Assembly: GCF_012395835.1 (NCBI RefSeq)
Contig: NZ_JAAZSQ010000019.1
Coordinates: forward strand, 1 to 64,000
Length of the DNA: 64,000 nt
Reading direction: 5' to 3'
Source of the DNA: Arthrobacter mobilis
Lineage (GTDB): Bacteria > Actinomycetota > Actinomycetes > Actinomycetales > Micrococcaceae
The position numbers and the translations under genes are program-made. The notes below the pieces were generated by a model. That model searched no databases. It was given only the letters and a program-made list of their open reading frames with translations, and was not told where the DNA came from. Shown here one piece after another: positions 45,142-53,721 of the stretch. Positions within the stretch are counted from its first letter, which is position 1, and each line of letters begins with the position of its first letter.

Positions 45142-45756
45142 TTATTCCCGGCTGCGGCGGACCCGCAGCACGCGGAAGGCCTTGGACGTGCTGTCCCTGG
45201 CCACCTGGAAGCCGGCGGGCAGTTCGGCCGCCAGCCAGCGCTGGAGCGAATCGGCGCCGAGGTTCTTCTGCACTACCAGCCAGGCGGTGCCGCCCGGTGC
45301 CAGCCGGGGCAGCCACAGCAGCAGCAGCGAGTGCAGTTCGTTTTTGCCGATCCGGATCGGCGGATTGGACCAGATCAGATCGAAGCGCAGCTGCGGGTCC
45401 ACCTCCCCGGGCAGGCAGGCGTGCACGTTCTGCAGGCCCAGGGCCCGGGCGTTGTCGTTGGTCAGTGCGATGGCGCGTTCGTTGACGTCCACGGCCGTGA
45501 CCGTGGCGCCGGGGGACTTCAGGCCCAGGGTCAGCGCCAGCGGGCCCCAGCCGCAGCCGATGTCCAGGAACTGTCCGGCCGGCGGGGGCGGCGGCACCTC
45601 GGCCAGCAGGACGGCGGTGCCCTTGTCGATGCCGTCGGGGCTGAAGATGCCGCCGGAGGTGCTCAGCTGGCGGGTTGCGCCGTCCAGGACGACCGTGAGC
45701 GGCCTGCGGGACTCGGGCTTGCCGGGCCGGGCGCTGAAGTAATGATCGGAGGCCAT
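45142..45756 (-). CDS. Class I SAM-dependent methyltransferase, RsmC/RlmG-like
   Basis: The 204-residue protein has the SAM-binding motif 'FLDIGCGWGPLALTLG', an acidic 'AVDVNERAIALTNDNARALG' and the catalytic 'SNPPIRIGK' (N-P-P-[FIL]-R) found in RsmC-type N2-guanine methyltransferases ('MTS' domain). It lacks the duplicated N-terminal domain of E. coli RsmC, so the target, probably rRNA, is uncertain. ATG 45756 ('MASDHYFSARPGKPE') is chosen because TACTGT lies 8 nt upstream; ATG 45810 is an alternative. It converges on dapF with 12 nt between them. Confidence 0.88.
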   Translation of the reverse strand: MASDHYFSARPGKPESRRPLTVVLDGATRQLSTSGGIFSPDGIDKGTAVLLAEVPPPPPAGQFLDIGCGWGPLALTLGLKSPGATVTAVDVNERAIALTNDNARALGLQNVHACLPGEVDPQLRFDLIWSNPPIRIGKNELHSLLLLWLPRLAPGGTAWLVVQKNLGADSLQRWLAAELPAGFQVARDSTSKAFRVLRVRRSRE

Positions 45757-45764
45757 AATCCGCC

Positions 45765-45770
45765 ACAGTA
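45765..45770 (-). promoter_or_regulatory. -10 hexamer TACTGT, leaderless-type, methyltransferase gene
   Basis: Minus-strand TACTGT is 8 nt before the ATG at 45756. The divergent hflX has TACGAT at 45841-45846. Confidence 0.4.
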
Positions 45771-45873
45771 ATGCGCGGCCGGATGAAAGTGTAACTGGAC
45801 CCTCCGGCACCGGAAAGCAGACGGATGCGCCGCAGGGGACTACGATGGATGGACAGACTTTTCAAAGGAGAGC

Positions 45874-47424
45874 ATGACGACTGACAGCAAGGGACAGCCG
45901 GCCGGGGATCCGGAAATGAGCCAGGAGGAGATCCAGGCGGTCATTGACCGGATCCTGTCCAAGGACCAGGCCGCACGCACCAAGACAGGATCCGGCCTGA
46001 GCGGCCGGGCCCAGGCCCTGTCGGATATGGATGCGGAGCATTCGGAGTTCGACGGCGACCAGCAGGACCTCGAGGAGCGGCGCGCGCTGCGGCGCGTCGC
46101 CGGGCTGTCCACCGAACTGGAGGACGTCACCGAGGTCGAGTACCGGCAGCTGCGGCTCGAACGGGTGGTGCTGGCCGGCGTCTGGAGCGAGGGAACCGCC
46201 GAAGACGCGGATAATTCGCTGCACGAACTGGCCGCACTGGCCGAAACGGCCGGCTCGGAGGTGCTCGACGGCGTCGTCCAGCGCCGGCTGAAGCCGGACC
46301 CCGGCACGTTCCTGGGCTCCGGCAAGGCGCAGGAACTGCGCGACATCGTCATGGCCACCGGCGCGGACACCGTGATCGTGGACAGCGAGCTGGCGCCCTC
46401 CCAGCGCCGCGGCCTGGAAGACATTGTCAAGGTGAAGGTCATCGACCGTACCGCCCTGATCCTGGACATCTTCGCCCAGCACGCCAAGAGCCGCGAAGGC
46501 AAGGCCCAGGTGGAACTGGCCCAGCTCGAGTACCTGCTGCCGCGGCTGCGCGGCTGGGGCGAGTCCATGTCCCGGCAGGCGGGCGGCCGGGTCGGCGCGG
46601 CCGGCGGCGGCATCGGCTCCCGCGGTCCCGGTGAGACCAAGATCGAACTGGACCGCCGGCGGATCCGAGCCCGGATGGCCAAGCTGCGCCGCGAAATCAA
46701 GGCCATGCAGCCGGCCCGCGAGACCAAGCGGGCCAACCGCAAGCGCAATGCCGTGCCCTCGGTGGCGATCGTCGGCTACACGAATGCGGGCAAATCCTCG
46801 CTGCTGAACCGGCTGACCAATGCCGGGGTCCTGGTCGAGAATGCGCTCTTTGCCACCCTGGATCCCACCGTCCGGCATGCGACCACTGCGGACGGACTGG
46901 GCTATACGCTCACCGACACGGTCGGGTTCGTCCGTTCGCTGCCTACGCAGCTGGTCGAGGCATTCCGCTCCACCCTGGAGGAAGCGGCGGACGCGGACCT
47001 GATCCTGCACGTGGTCGACGCCTCGCATCCGGATCCCGAGGGGCAGATCGCCGCTGTCCGGAAGGTGCTGGCCGAGGTGGACGCCCGCCGGATCCCGGAG
47101 ATCATCGTGCTGAACAAGGCGGATGTAGCCGACCCGTTCACGCTCGAGCGGCTGCGGCTGCGCGAAAAGCACCATGTGGTGGTTTCGGCCCGGACCGGGC
47201 AGGGCATCGACCAGCTGCTGCAGGCCATCAGCGACGGCATTCCGCGGCCCAGGGTCAGGATGGAGCTGCTGGTGCCGTACGACCGCGGCGACGTGGTGAG
47301 CAGGCTCCACGAGCCGGATGCCGAAATCCTCACCATGGAGCATCTGGAGAACGGGACCCGGCTGGCGGTCATGGTCCGCGAGGGACTGGCCGCCGAGCTG
47401 GAACCCTTCACCTTCCATGGGTGA
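45874..47424 (+). CDS. hflX: GTPase HflX
   Basis: HflX is a ribosome-associated GTPase that splits stalled or hibernating 70S ribosomes under stress. The product is 516 residues: an N-terminal HflX domain with 'FLGSGKAQELRDIV', a coiled-coil linker with 'GRVGAAGGGIGSRGPGETKIELDRRRIRAR', and the G domain with GYTNAGKS at 301-308 and 'NKADV'. About 90 extra N-terminal residues precede the domain. ATG 45874 has AAAGGAG 5-6 nt upstream; TACGAT (45841-45846) is a plausible -10. The helicase gene overlaps its end by 8 nt. Confidence 0.96.
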   Translation: MTTDSKGQPAGDPEMSQEEIQAVIDRILSKDQAARTKTGSGLSGRAQALSDMDAEHSEFDGDQQDLEERRALRRVAGLSTELEDVTEVEYRQLRLERVVLAGVWSEGTAEDADNSLHELAALAETAGSEVLDGVVQRRLKPDPGTFLGSGKAQELRDIVMATGADTVIVDSELAPSQRRGLEDIVKVKVIDRTALILDIFAQHAKSREGKAQVELAQLEYLLPRLRGWGESMSRQAGGRVGAAGGGIGSRGPGETKIELDRRRIRARMAKLRREIKAMQPARETKRANRKRNAVPSVAIVGYTNAGKSSLLNRLTNAGVLVENALFATLDPTVRHATTADGLGYTLTDTVGFVRSLPTQLVEAFRSTLEEAADADLILHVVDASHPDPEGQIAAVRKVLAEVDARRIPEIIVLNKADVADPFTLERLRLREKHHVVVSARTGQGIDQLLQAISDGIPRPRVRMELLVPYDRGDVVSRLHEPDAEILTMEHLENGTRLAVMVREGLAAELEPFTFHG

Positions 47425-49480
47425 GCAGCCCGTGGATCGGCAGCAGGCCGGGCAGGCCCTGCAGCTGCTGGACACGGCCGTCTCGGCCATGGGTGGGCAG
47501 CACCGCCAGGGGCAGCACGAGATGGCCGGCCGCGTTGCCGAGGCCATCGACAAGGGGCGCCACCTGCTGGTGCAGGCCGGCACCGGCACGGGCAAGTCCC
47601 TGGCCTACCTGGTCCCGCTGATCGAGCACGCCCTTGACAGCAGCAAGCCCGCCGTCGTTGCCACGGCCACCCTGGCGCTGCAGGCGCAGATTGTGAACCG
47701 GGACCTGCCGCGGCTGCTGCAGGCGATCGGGCCCCGCCTGCCCCGGCCGGTGGATGTGGCCCTGCTCAAGGGCCGCAGCAACTACGTGTGCCTCCACAAG
47801 CTGGACGGCGGCTTTCCGGACGAGGACGAGCCGCAGGCATTGTTCAGCCTGGGCGAGGATGCCGTCCCGCATCCGGCGCCGGCCGGTGGCCGCACGGCAG
47901 CGGCCGGGACGACGGCGCTGGCCCGCGAGGTGCTCAGGCTGCGCGAATGGGCGGAGGAAACTTCCACCGGGGACCGGGACGAACTGGTGCCCGGGGTCAG
48001 CGACCGCGCCTGGCGGCAGGTCTCGGTCACGTCGATGGACTGCCTGGGCGCCCAGAAGTGCCCGATGGCCCAGGAATGCTTCAGCGAGCAGGCCCGCGCG
48101 CACGCCGCCGAGGCGGACGTGGTCGTCACCAACCATGCCCTGCTGGCCATCAATGCCTTCGAGGGGCTGGCGGTCCTGCCGGAGTACGACGTCGTGGTGA
48201 TCGACGAGGCGCACGAACTGCAGGACCGGGTCACCGGTGCCGTCAGCGGGCAGCTCTCGGCGGCCATGGCCCGGACCGCTGCCTCGGCGGCACGCAAGCA
48301 TACCGGGATCAGCGTCGAGGCACTGAACAGTGCCGCCAGGAACCTTGAGGCCGCCCTCGAGGCCGTGCCCAGCGGCCTGCTGCCGGCCGGGCCGGGCGAG
48401 GAACTGACGCTGGCCCTGGCCCAGCTGCGGGAGGCCAGCCGGACGGCTCTGTCCGACTCCAAATCCGATGCGAACGCGGGCGCCGGCCAGGCCGACGGCG
48501 GGCGGCAGATCGCCCGCTCCCGGCTGGCGGCCGTACTGGAACTGTGCGAGCGGCTGCTCGCGGCGGCGGACGCGCGCGAGGTCGTCTGGACCACGCGGAC
48601 CAACAGCTTCGCCGCGCCGGGGGATTACACCCCGGCGGACGAGGCGGCACCGGCAACCCTGAACGTGGCGCCGCTGTCGGTGGCGTCACGGCTGCGCGAA
48701 GGCCTCTTCGACGGACACACGGTGATCCTGACCTCCGCGACCCTGGCCATCGGCGGCGCCTTCGACGCCGTGGCCGGTTCGCTGGGCCTGCTGGGCGAGG
48801 GCGCGCCGGCATGGAGCAGCGCCGACGTCGGCAGCCCGTTCGACTATCCCCGGCAGGGCGTGCTCTATGTGGCCGCGCACCTGCCCAAGCCGGAACGGGG
48901 CACCAGCGCCGAACAGCTGGACGAGCTCGAAGCGTTGCTCAAGGCCTCCGGCGGGGGAGCCCTGGGGCTCTTTTCTTCGCGCCGGGCAGCGGAGGAGGCC
49001 GCGGCCGAAATGCGCCGCCGGCTGCCGCTGGAGATCCTGTGCCAGGGGGAGTCTTCGATGGCCGAACTGGTGGGACGGTTCGCCGCGGACCAGGCCACCT
49101 GCCTGTTCGGCACGATGACGCTGTGGCAGGGCGTCGACGTCCCCGGCGAGGCCTGCCGGCTGGTGGTGATCGACCGCATCCCGTTCCCGCGGCCGGACGA
49201 TCCGCTGATGGCCGCCCGCACACGGGCCGTGGCCCAGGCGGGCGGCAATGGCTTTATGTCGGTTTCGGCCACGCACGCGGCGGTCCGGCTGGCCCAGGGG
49301 GCCGGGCGGCTGATCCGCGCCGCCGGGGACCGGGGCATGGTTGCGGTGCTGGATTCGCGCCTGGCCAATGCGCGCTACGGCGGGTTCCTGCGCGGCACGC
49401 TGCCGCCGTTCTGGTCCACCCGCGACCGGGCGACCGCGCTGTCCATCCTGCAGCGGCTGGCGGCAGCGGCGCCGGCCTGA
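47417..49480 (+). CDS. DinG-type ATP-dependent DNA helicase (XPD family)
   Basis: A 687-residue superfamily 2, 5'-to-3' helicase. Walker A is GTGTGKS (55-61), the DEAH box is Asp263-His266 ('VVIDEAHELQ'), and four cysteines (125, 209, 215 and 221) in the expected places should hold the [4Fe-4S] cluster. C-terminal motifs include 'FGTMTLWQGVDVPGE' and 'QGAGRLIRAAGDRGMVAVLD'. The ATG at 47417 overlaps the hflX stop, implying translational coupling. DinG helicases unwind R-loops and G4 DNA. It converges on lexA with a hairpin between them. Confidence 0.93.
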   Translation: MGEQPVDRQQAGQALQLLDTAVSAMGGQHRQGQHEMAGRVAEAIDKGRHLLVQAGTGTGKSLAYLVPLIEHALDSSKPAVVATATLALQAQIVNRDLPRLLQAIGPRLPRPVDVALLKGRSNYVCLHKLDGGFPDEDEPQALFSLGEDAVPHPAPAGGRTAAAGTTALAREVLRLREWAEETSTGDRDELVPGVSDRAWRQVSVTSMDCLGAQKCPMAQECFSEQARAHAAEADVVVTNHALLAINAFEGLAVLPEYDVVVIDEAHELQDRVTGAVSGQLSAAMARTAASAARKHTGISVEALNSAARNLEAALEAVPSGLLPAGPGEELTLALAQLREASRTALSDSKSDANAGAGQADGGRQIARSRLAAVLELCERLLAAADAREVVWTTRTNSFAAPGDYTPADEAAPATLNVAPLSVASRLREGLFDGHTVILTSATLAIGGAFDAVAGSLGLLGEGAPAWSSADVGSPFDYPRQGVLYVAAHLPKPERGTSAEQLDELEALLKASGGGALGLFSSRRAAEEAAAEMRRRLPLEILCQGESSMAELVGRFAADQATCLFGTMTLWQGVDVPGEACRLVVIDRIPFPRPDDPLMAARTRAVAQAGGNGFMSVSATHAAVRLAQGAGRLIRAAGDRGMVAVLDSRLANARYGGFLRGTLPPFWSTRDRATALSILQRLAAAAPA

Positions 49481-49496
49481 GACCAGAGTCTGCCCC

Positions 49497-49522
49497 GTCC
49501 CCCGCAGGCTTGGGCCGGGGAC
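49497..49522. terminator. Hairpin between convergent helicase and lexA genes
   Basis: GTCCCC (49497-49502) pairs with GGGGAC (49517-49522) in a 61-nt gap. CTCTTCTCTTGG follows on the plus strand. Outer CCAG/CTGG bases could lengthen the stem with mismatches. It is probably a bidirectional terminator. Confidence 0.45.
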
Positions 49523-49541
49523 CCCTGGCTCTTCTCTTGGT

Positions 49542-50318
49542 TCAGAGCGAACGCAGGACCGAGACCACCTTGCCCATAATCACGGCGTGGTCCCCGAGGA
49601 TCGGCTCGTACTGCGTGTTCTGCGGCAGCAGCCAGGTGTGCCCGTCGCGCTGGCGGAAGGTCTTGACGGTTGCCTCGTCGTCCAGCAGCGCGGCGACAAT
49701 GTCCCCGTTGACGGCGCTGGACTGCTGGCGGACCACTACCCAGTCGCCGTCGCAGATGGCCGCGTCGACCATTGAGTCGCCGGAGACCTTGAGCATGAAC
49801 AGTTCACCGTGCCCGACCAGCTGGCGCGGCAGGGCCATGACGTCCTCGACCACCTGGTCGGCCAGGATCGGTCCGCCGGCGGCAATCCGGCCGACCAGCG
49901 GCACCATCGCGGTGTCGGAGGAACTGGCCAGTTCGGCCACGGCCACGCCGCTGACGCTGCGCAGCCGTTCCGGCTCCTCTACTCCCGGAATGTCCACGGG
50001 ACCGGGCTCCAAGGTCAGGTGGGTGAGCACCTCCATGGCCCGGGGCCGCTTCGGGTCGCGGCGGATGTAGCCCAGCTTCTCCAGCTGGGCAAGCTGGTGG
50101 GTGACGCTGGAGAGGCTGGCCAGCCCGACAGTGTCGCCGATCTCCCGCATGGACGGGGGGTAGCCATGGTCGCTGACCGAACGCTGGATGGTCTCCAGGA
50201 TTTTTTTCTGCCGCGGGGTCAGGCCTTTCGGTGTCGTCTTGGCTGTCCGCGTGCCGGAGGCCCCCTTGGTGCCGCGGCCGCGGGCCGCGCCTGTGCTGTT
50301 GGTGCTCTTCTCAGTCAT
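49542..50318 (-). CDS. lexA: SOS repressor LexA
   Basis: LexA represses DNA-damage genes until RecA filaments trigger its self-cleavage. The product is 258 residues: a basic, disordered N-terminal extension of about 32 residues, a winged-helix domain (33-95, '[17 protein letters not shown]') and an S24 peptidase domain. The cleavage bond is Ala147-Gly148 in 'VGRIAAGG'; the catalytic pair is Ser182 ('GDSMVDAA') and Lys219, with the same 35- and 37-residue spacings as E. coli LexA. It is divergent from the LysM gene, as lexA (Rv2720) and Rv2719c are in M. tuberculosis. Confidence 0.97.
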   Translation of the reverse strand: MTEKSTNSTGAARGRGTKGASGTRTAKTTPKGLTPRQKKILETIQRSVSDHGYPPSMREIGDTVGLASLSSVTHQLAQLEKLGYIRRDPKRPRAMEVLTHLTLEPGPVDIPGVEEPERLRSVSGVAVAELASSSDTAMVPLVGRIAAGGPILADQVVEDVMALPRQLVGHGELFMLKVSGDSMVDAAICDGDWVVVRQQSSAVNGDIVAALLDDEATVKTFRQRDGHTWLLPQNTQYEPILGDHAVIMGKVVSVLRSL

Positions 50319-50424
50319 CGCCGGGCCCCGGATCCTCTGGTCATAAAAGCCGTGTCGTCAAAAGTGTCAGGGGCGGCTGGTGCACTACCGATGCAGCAAT
50401 TCAGCGCGGCCGCTCCCGTCATTA

Positions 50425-50464
50425 ACGCTAGACGGGCCGCGGGCCGATTTCAAACATTTGTTCG
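50425..50464 (-). promoter_or_regulatory. lexA promoter with overlapping SOS box
   Basis: On the minus strand TTGAAA (50448-50453), a 17-nt spacer and TAGCGT (50425-50430) form a good promoter. The LexA box CAAAC-ATTT-GTTCG (plus strand 50451-50464, one mismatch to CGAAC-N4-GTTCG) covers its -35, as expected for autorepression. The leader to the lexA ATG is about 100 nt. Confidence 0.8.
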
Positions 50465-50472
50465 ACTAAGTC

Positions 50473-50536
50473 TCGACAATGTTCGTCCGTGAGTGCTAGA
50501 AAAGAAGCGCTCCCGATAGAACATATCTTCGAAGAT
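50473..50536 (+). promoter_or_regulatory. Promoter and additional SOS-like sites of the LysM gene
   Basis: TCGACA (50473-50478), 18 nt and TAGAAA (50497-50502) could drive the LysM gene. A GTTCG half-site lies in the spacer (50481-50485). GAAC-ATAT-CTTC at 50519-50530 is a one-mismatch GAAC-N4-GTTC box, and it overlaps the perfect palindrome ATCTTCGAAGAT (50525-50536). These suggest LexA control in addition to the shared box at 50451-50464. Confidence 0.55.
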
Positions 50537-50595
50537 GTACCCTCTTTGCCGCGGATTGGTATCGGCACGTTCGAAGACTCGCGAAAGGTGGCCAG

Positions 50596-50937
50596 ATGTC
50601 CGTACCACTTGCCCTGCCGAAGCCGCCTGCGGCCCCGCTCCGGCTCACCCGCCGCGGGCGGCTCGTCCTGGCCGGCCTTCCGCTGATGCTCGGTGCCGCG
50701 GCCGTGCTGCTGCCCGCCGGCGCGCTCACCTCGCCGGCCAACGCGGCACCGGAACTGCCCGTGCCGGAAACGGTGCGGATTACCGTCGGCGCGGGACAGA
50801 CCTTGTGGGACATCGCCACCCTCGTGGCCCCGGAGCGGCATCCGCACGAAGTGATTGCCGAAATCGCCGAGCTGAACAACCTCGAGGGCACCGTGGTCCA
50901 GCCGGGCCAGCAGGTCTTCGTGCCCTCCTCCCGCTGA
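50596..50937 (+). CDS. LysM peptidoglycan-binding protein divergent from lexA
   Basis: The 113-residue protein has a basic N-terminus, one transmembrane helix or signal peptide (about 25-48, ending 'TSPANAAPE') and a single LysM domain (about 60-110, 'ITVGAGQTLWDIATLVAPERHPHEVIAEIAELNNLEGTVVQPGQQVFVPSSR'). The gene divergent from lexA is SOS-induced and halts division in other actinobacteria (Rv2719c/ChiZ in M. tuberculosis, DivS in Corynebacterium). The position, size, membrane anchor and nearby SOS boxes support an analogous SOS division inhibitor; that role is inferred. No catalytic domain is present. Confidence 0.88.
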   Translation: MSVPLALPKPPAAPLRLTRRGRLVLAGLPLMLGAAAVLLPAGALTSPANAAPELPVPETVRITVGAGQTLWDIATLVAPERHPHEVIAEIAELNNLEGTVVQPGQQVFVPSSR

Positions 50938-51003
50938 TCCTGCCGGATCCGTAACATCGGCCGCCGCCGGCCGGCCGATTCCTGCCCGGTGGCGGCGGGA
51001 GCT

Positions 51004-51009
51004 TAAACT
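51004..51009 (+). promoter_or_regulatory. -10 hexamer TAAACT, leaderless-type, hisC
   Basis: TAAACT is 6 nt before GTG 51016, with no ribosome site. Confidence 0.5.
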
Positions 51010-51015
51010 GTCGCA

Positions 51016-52110
51016 GTGAGTGACCAGCTTGAACGCCTGAACCGACTGCCGCTGCGGGACAACCTGAGGGGGCTGCAGCCCTACGGCGCGCCGCAGCTCC
51101 ACGTCCCCATCCTTCTCAATGTCAACGAGAACACCCATGGCCTGCCGGAGAAAGTGCGGGCCGCGATCGTCGCGGCGGTGGACGAGGCGGCCGCCGGGCT
51201 CAACCGCTACCCGGACCGGGAATTCACCCAACTGCGGGAGGCGCTCGCCCGCTACCTGGGCCACGGCCTCGAGGCCTCGAACATCTGGGCGGCCAACGGA
51301 TCCAACGAGGTGCTCCAGCAGATCCTGCAGGCCTTCGGCGGCCCCGGGCGCCGGGCGCTGTCCTTCCCGCCCACCTATTCGATGTACCCGCTGCTGGCCA
51401 GCGGCACCGGCACGGAGTACGTGGCCGGCACGCGCGGGCCGGACTTCACGCTCACCGCCGCGGCGGCTGCCGATGCGGTGAAGCGCAGCAGTGCCAATAT
51501 CGTCTTCCTCTGCTCGCCCAACAACCCCACCGGCACGGCCCTGGGCCTGGACGTGGTCGAGGCCGTCTATGACGCCGGGGCCGCCAGCAATGCGGTCGTC
51601 ATCGTGGACGAGGCCTACGCGGAGTTTGCCCATACCGGGACGCCGAGTGCGCTGTCCCTGCTGCCGGGACGGGAGCGGCTGATCGTCTCGCGCACGATGA
51701 GCAAGGCCTTCGCCCTGGCCGGCGCGCGGGTCGGCTACCTGGCCGCCGCGCCGGAAGTCACCGACGCACTGCGGCTGGTCCGGCTGCCGTACCACCTCTC
51801 CGCCATCACCCAGGCAACCGCCCTGGCCGCCCTCGAGCACGCCGGGGACCTGCTGGCCAACGTGGAGGACATCAAGGACCAGCGGGACCGGATCGTGGAG
51901 GAACTGTCCGCGCTGGGGCTGTCCCCGGCGCCGTCGGATTCGAACTTCGTCTTCTTCGGCGGACTCAAGGACCCGCGCGCCGTCTGGCAGGGGCTGCTGG
52001 AGGCCGGGGTGCTCATCCGGGACGTTGGCATCCCGGGCCATCTGCGGGTGACGGCCGGCACTGAGGCCGAGACCACAGCCTTCCTGGAGCGCCTCCGGGA
52101 ACTGGTCTGA
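51016..52110 (+). CDS. hisC: Histidinol-phosphate aminotransferase
   Basis: HisC is a PLP-dependent fold-type I aminotransferase making histidinol phosphate. The 364-residue product carries the Schiff-base lysine Lys230 in 'SRTMSKAFALAGARVGY', 'NENTHGLPEKVRAAI', the PLP-phosphate segment 'GSNEVLQQILQAFGGPGR' and 'SPNNPTGTALGLDVV'. GTG 51016 is preceded by TAAACT at 6 nt. It opens the histidine gene group, but a 115-nt gap with another -10-like element separates it from hisB. Confidence 0.96.
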   Translation: MSDQLERLNRLPLRDNLRGLQPYGAPQLHVPILLNVNENTHGLPEKVRAAIVAAVDEAAAGLNRYPDREFTQLREALARYLGHGLEASNIWAANGSNEVLQQILQAFGGPGRRALSFPPTYSMYPLLASGTGTEYVAGTRGPDFTLTAAAAADAVKRSSANIVFLCSPNNPTGTALGLDVVEAVYDAGAASNAVVIVDEAYAEFAHTGTPSALSLLPGRERLIVSRTMSKAFALAGARVGYLAAAPEVTDALRLVRLPYHLSAITQATALAALEHAGDLLANVEDIKDQRDRIVEELSALGLSPAPSDSNFVFFGGLKDPRAVWQGLLEAGVLIRDVGIPGHLRVTAGTEAETTAFLERLRELV

Positions 52111-52123
52111 GCCTTTCGTCTTC

Positions 52124-52129
52124 TAAACT
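52124..52129 (+). promoter_or_regulatory. Candidate -10 between hisC and hisB
   Basis: TAAACT lies 14 nt after the hisC stop. A transcript from about 52136 would have a leader of about 90 nt containing the inverted repeat GGCCGGC...GCCGGCC and two copies of TCGGACA near 52185-52202 before AAGGGA and the hisB ATG. Confidence 0.4.
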
Positions 52130-52225
52130 GGTAGGAGGGGCCGGCGCCGCCAGGGCCGGCCAGCAGCTTTCGCCAGCCGCATTATCGGACAGATTTTCGG
52201 ACATCTTTTTCGTTAAGGGACTTCA

Positions 52226-52843
52226 ATGACCGTGGATACAGCCATCGGACGGACCGCGCGCCTCGAGCGCACGACCAGTGAATCGTCGGTACTGGTCGAG
52301 CTCAACCTGGATGGCACGGGGCGCTCCGAGATCAGCACCACCGTCCCGTTCTACGACCACATGCTCACCGCCCTGGCCAAGCACTCGCTGATCGACCTGA
52401 CGGTCAAGGCCAGCGGGGACACCCACATCGACGTCCACCACACGGTGGAGGACGTGGCCATCACCTTCGGCGAGGTGCTCAAGTCCGCTCTGGGCAGCAA
52501 GGCGGGCATCCGCCGTTTCGGTGAGGCCACGGTGCCGCTGGACGAGGCCCTCGCCCACGCCGTCGTCGACATTTCCGGCCGGCCCTACCTCGTCCACGAC
52601 GGCGAGCCGGCCGGCCAGGAGTACCACCTGATCGGCGGGCACTTCACCGGCTCCCTGACCCGGCACGTGTTCGAAGCCATCACCTTGCACGCGCAGATCT
52701 GCCTGCACATGCGCGTGCTCGGCGGCCGGGATCCGCACCACATCGTCGAGGCCCAGTTCAAGGCCTTCGCGCGCGCCCTGCGCGCGGCCATCGAACCGGA
52801 CCCGCGCGTCGAGGGCATTCCCTCCACCAAGGGCGCGCTGTGA
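52226..52843 (+). CDS. hisB: Imidazoleglycerol-phosphate dehydratase
   Basis: HisB dehydrates IGP to imidazole acetol phosphate. The 205-residue protein is the monofunctional form with the metal-binding His motifs '[14 protein letters not shown]' and, in the repeat unit, '[18 protein letters not shown]'; '[13 protein letters not shown]' is also conserved. ATG 52226 has AAGGGA 5 nt upstream. Its stop overlaps the hisH start by 4 nt. Confidence 0.97.
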   Translation: MTVDTAIGRTARLERTTSESSVLVELNLDGTGRSEISTTVPFYDHMLTALAKHSLIDLTVKASGDTHIDVHHTVEDVAITFGEVLKSALGSKAGIRRFGEATVPLDEALAHAVVDISGRPYLVHDGEPAGQEYHLIGGHFTGSLTRHVFEAITLHAQICLHMRVLGGRDPHHIVEAQFKAFARALRAAIEPDPRVEGIPSTKGAL

Positions 52844-53481
52844 GCCGGGCTCCCAAAGTCACGGTCCTGGACTACGGTTCCGGGAACGTACGCTCGGCCG
52901 TCCGTGCGCTCGAACACGTCGGGGCCGAGGTCACCCTCAGCCACGCCAGCGAGGACGTGCTCAATGCCGAGGGGCTCGTCGTTCCCGGGGTCGGCGCCTT
53001 CGCCACCGTCATGGAGGGGCTGAAGGCGGTCGACGCCGTGCGCTGGATCGGCCGCCGGGTGGCCGGCGGGCGGCCCGTACTGGGCATCTGTGTGGGGCTG
53101 CAGGTGATGTTCGAGCAGGGCGTCGAACACGGCGTGCGTACCGCAGGCATCGGCGAGTGGCCGGGCACCGTGGAACTGCTGCCGGCCGATGTCGTGCCGC
53201 ACATGGGCTGGAACACGGTCCAGGCCCCGGAGGGCACCAGTCTGTTTGCCGGCATCGGGGACGAGCGCTTCTATTTCGTCCACTCCTACGGCGTGCAGCA
53301 CTGGGACTTCCCCGTGACGCAGCCGGCCATGAAGCCACCGATGGTCACGTGGTCCGAGCACGGGGCGCCGTTTGTCGCCGCCGTCGAAAACGGCCCGCTC
53401 AGTGCCACCCAGTTCCACCCGGAGAAGTCCGGCGACGCCGGCGCCGAGCTGCTGCGCAACTGGCTCGGAACCCTGCGGTAG
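52840..53481 (+). CDS. hisH: Imidazole glycerol phosphate synthase subunit HisH
   Basis: HisH is the glutaminase subunit that delivers ammonia to HisF. The 213-residue class I amidotransferase has the nucleophile Cys84 in 'GICVGLQ' and the His-Glu pair in 'TQFHPEKSG'; '[14 protein letters not shown]' and 'VPGVGAF' are typical. GTG 52840 overlaps the hisB stop (GTGA). The partner hisF is not in this window. Confidence 0.96.
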   Translation: MSRAPKVTVLDYGSGNVRSAVRALEHVGAEVTLSHASEDVLNAEGLVVPGVGAFATVMEGLKAVDAVRWIGRRVAGGRPVLGICVGLQVMFEQGVEHGVRTAGIGEWPGTVELLPADVVPHMGWNTVQAPEGTSLFAGIGDERFYFVHSYGVQHWDFPVTQPAMKPPMVTWSEHGAPFVAAVENGPLSATQFHPEKSGDAGAELLRNWLGTLR

Positions 53482-53487
53482 CCGCGC

Positions 53488-53649
53488 GTGTGGAGCATTG
53501 TCCTGATGGCGCTGGCGGGCCTGCTCGCCGGCGGGGCCATCTCCTTCCGCAGGCAGCGGCTGCCCAAGGCCCTGGTGGCCGCTTTCTGGGTGCTGGCGGC
53601 AATGTCCCTGCTCGCCGCCTGGCTGCTGACCCTGGAACCGGCAAAGTAA
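53488..53649 (+). CDS. Small two-helix membrane protein in the his operon
   Basis: A short reading frame of 53 residues, GTG 53488 to TAA 53649, begins 6 nt after the hisH stop. The predicted protein starts VWSIVLMALAGLLAGG and continues ISFRRQRLPKALVAAFWVL, then LLAAWLLTL: two hydrophobic helices joined by a short basic loop (RRQRLPK). Codon use follows the GC-rich third-position pattern of the neighbours. I recall a similar small hypothetical protein at this position in Arthrobacter, but its function is unknown. It is short enough to be missed by length-filtered gene calling. Confidence 0.72.
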   Translation: MWSIVLMALAGLLAGGAISFRRQRLPKALVAAFWVLAAMSLLAAWLLTLEPAK

Positions 53650-53721
53650 CCGGCCGGGCTACCGGCTACCCGACCCCCTGACAACCTGATCCGGGCCTGA
53701 CCGGGCCCGCCGAGAAAGCGG

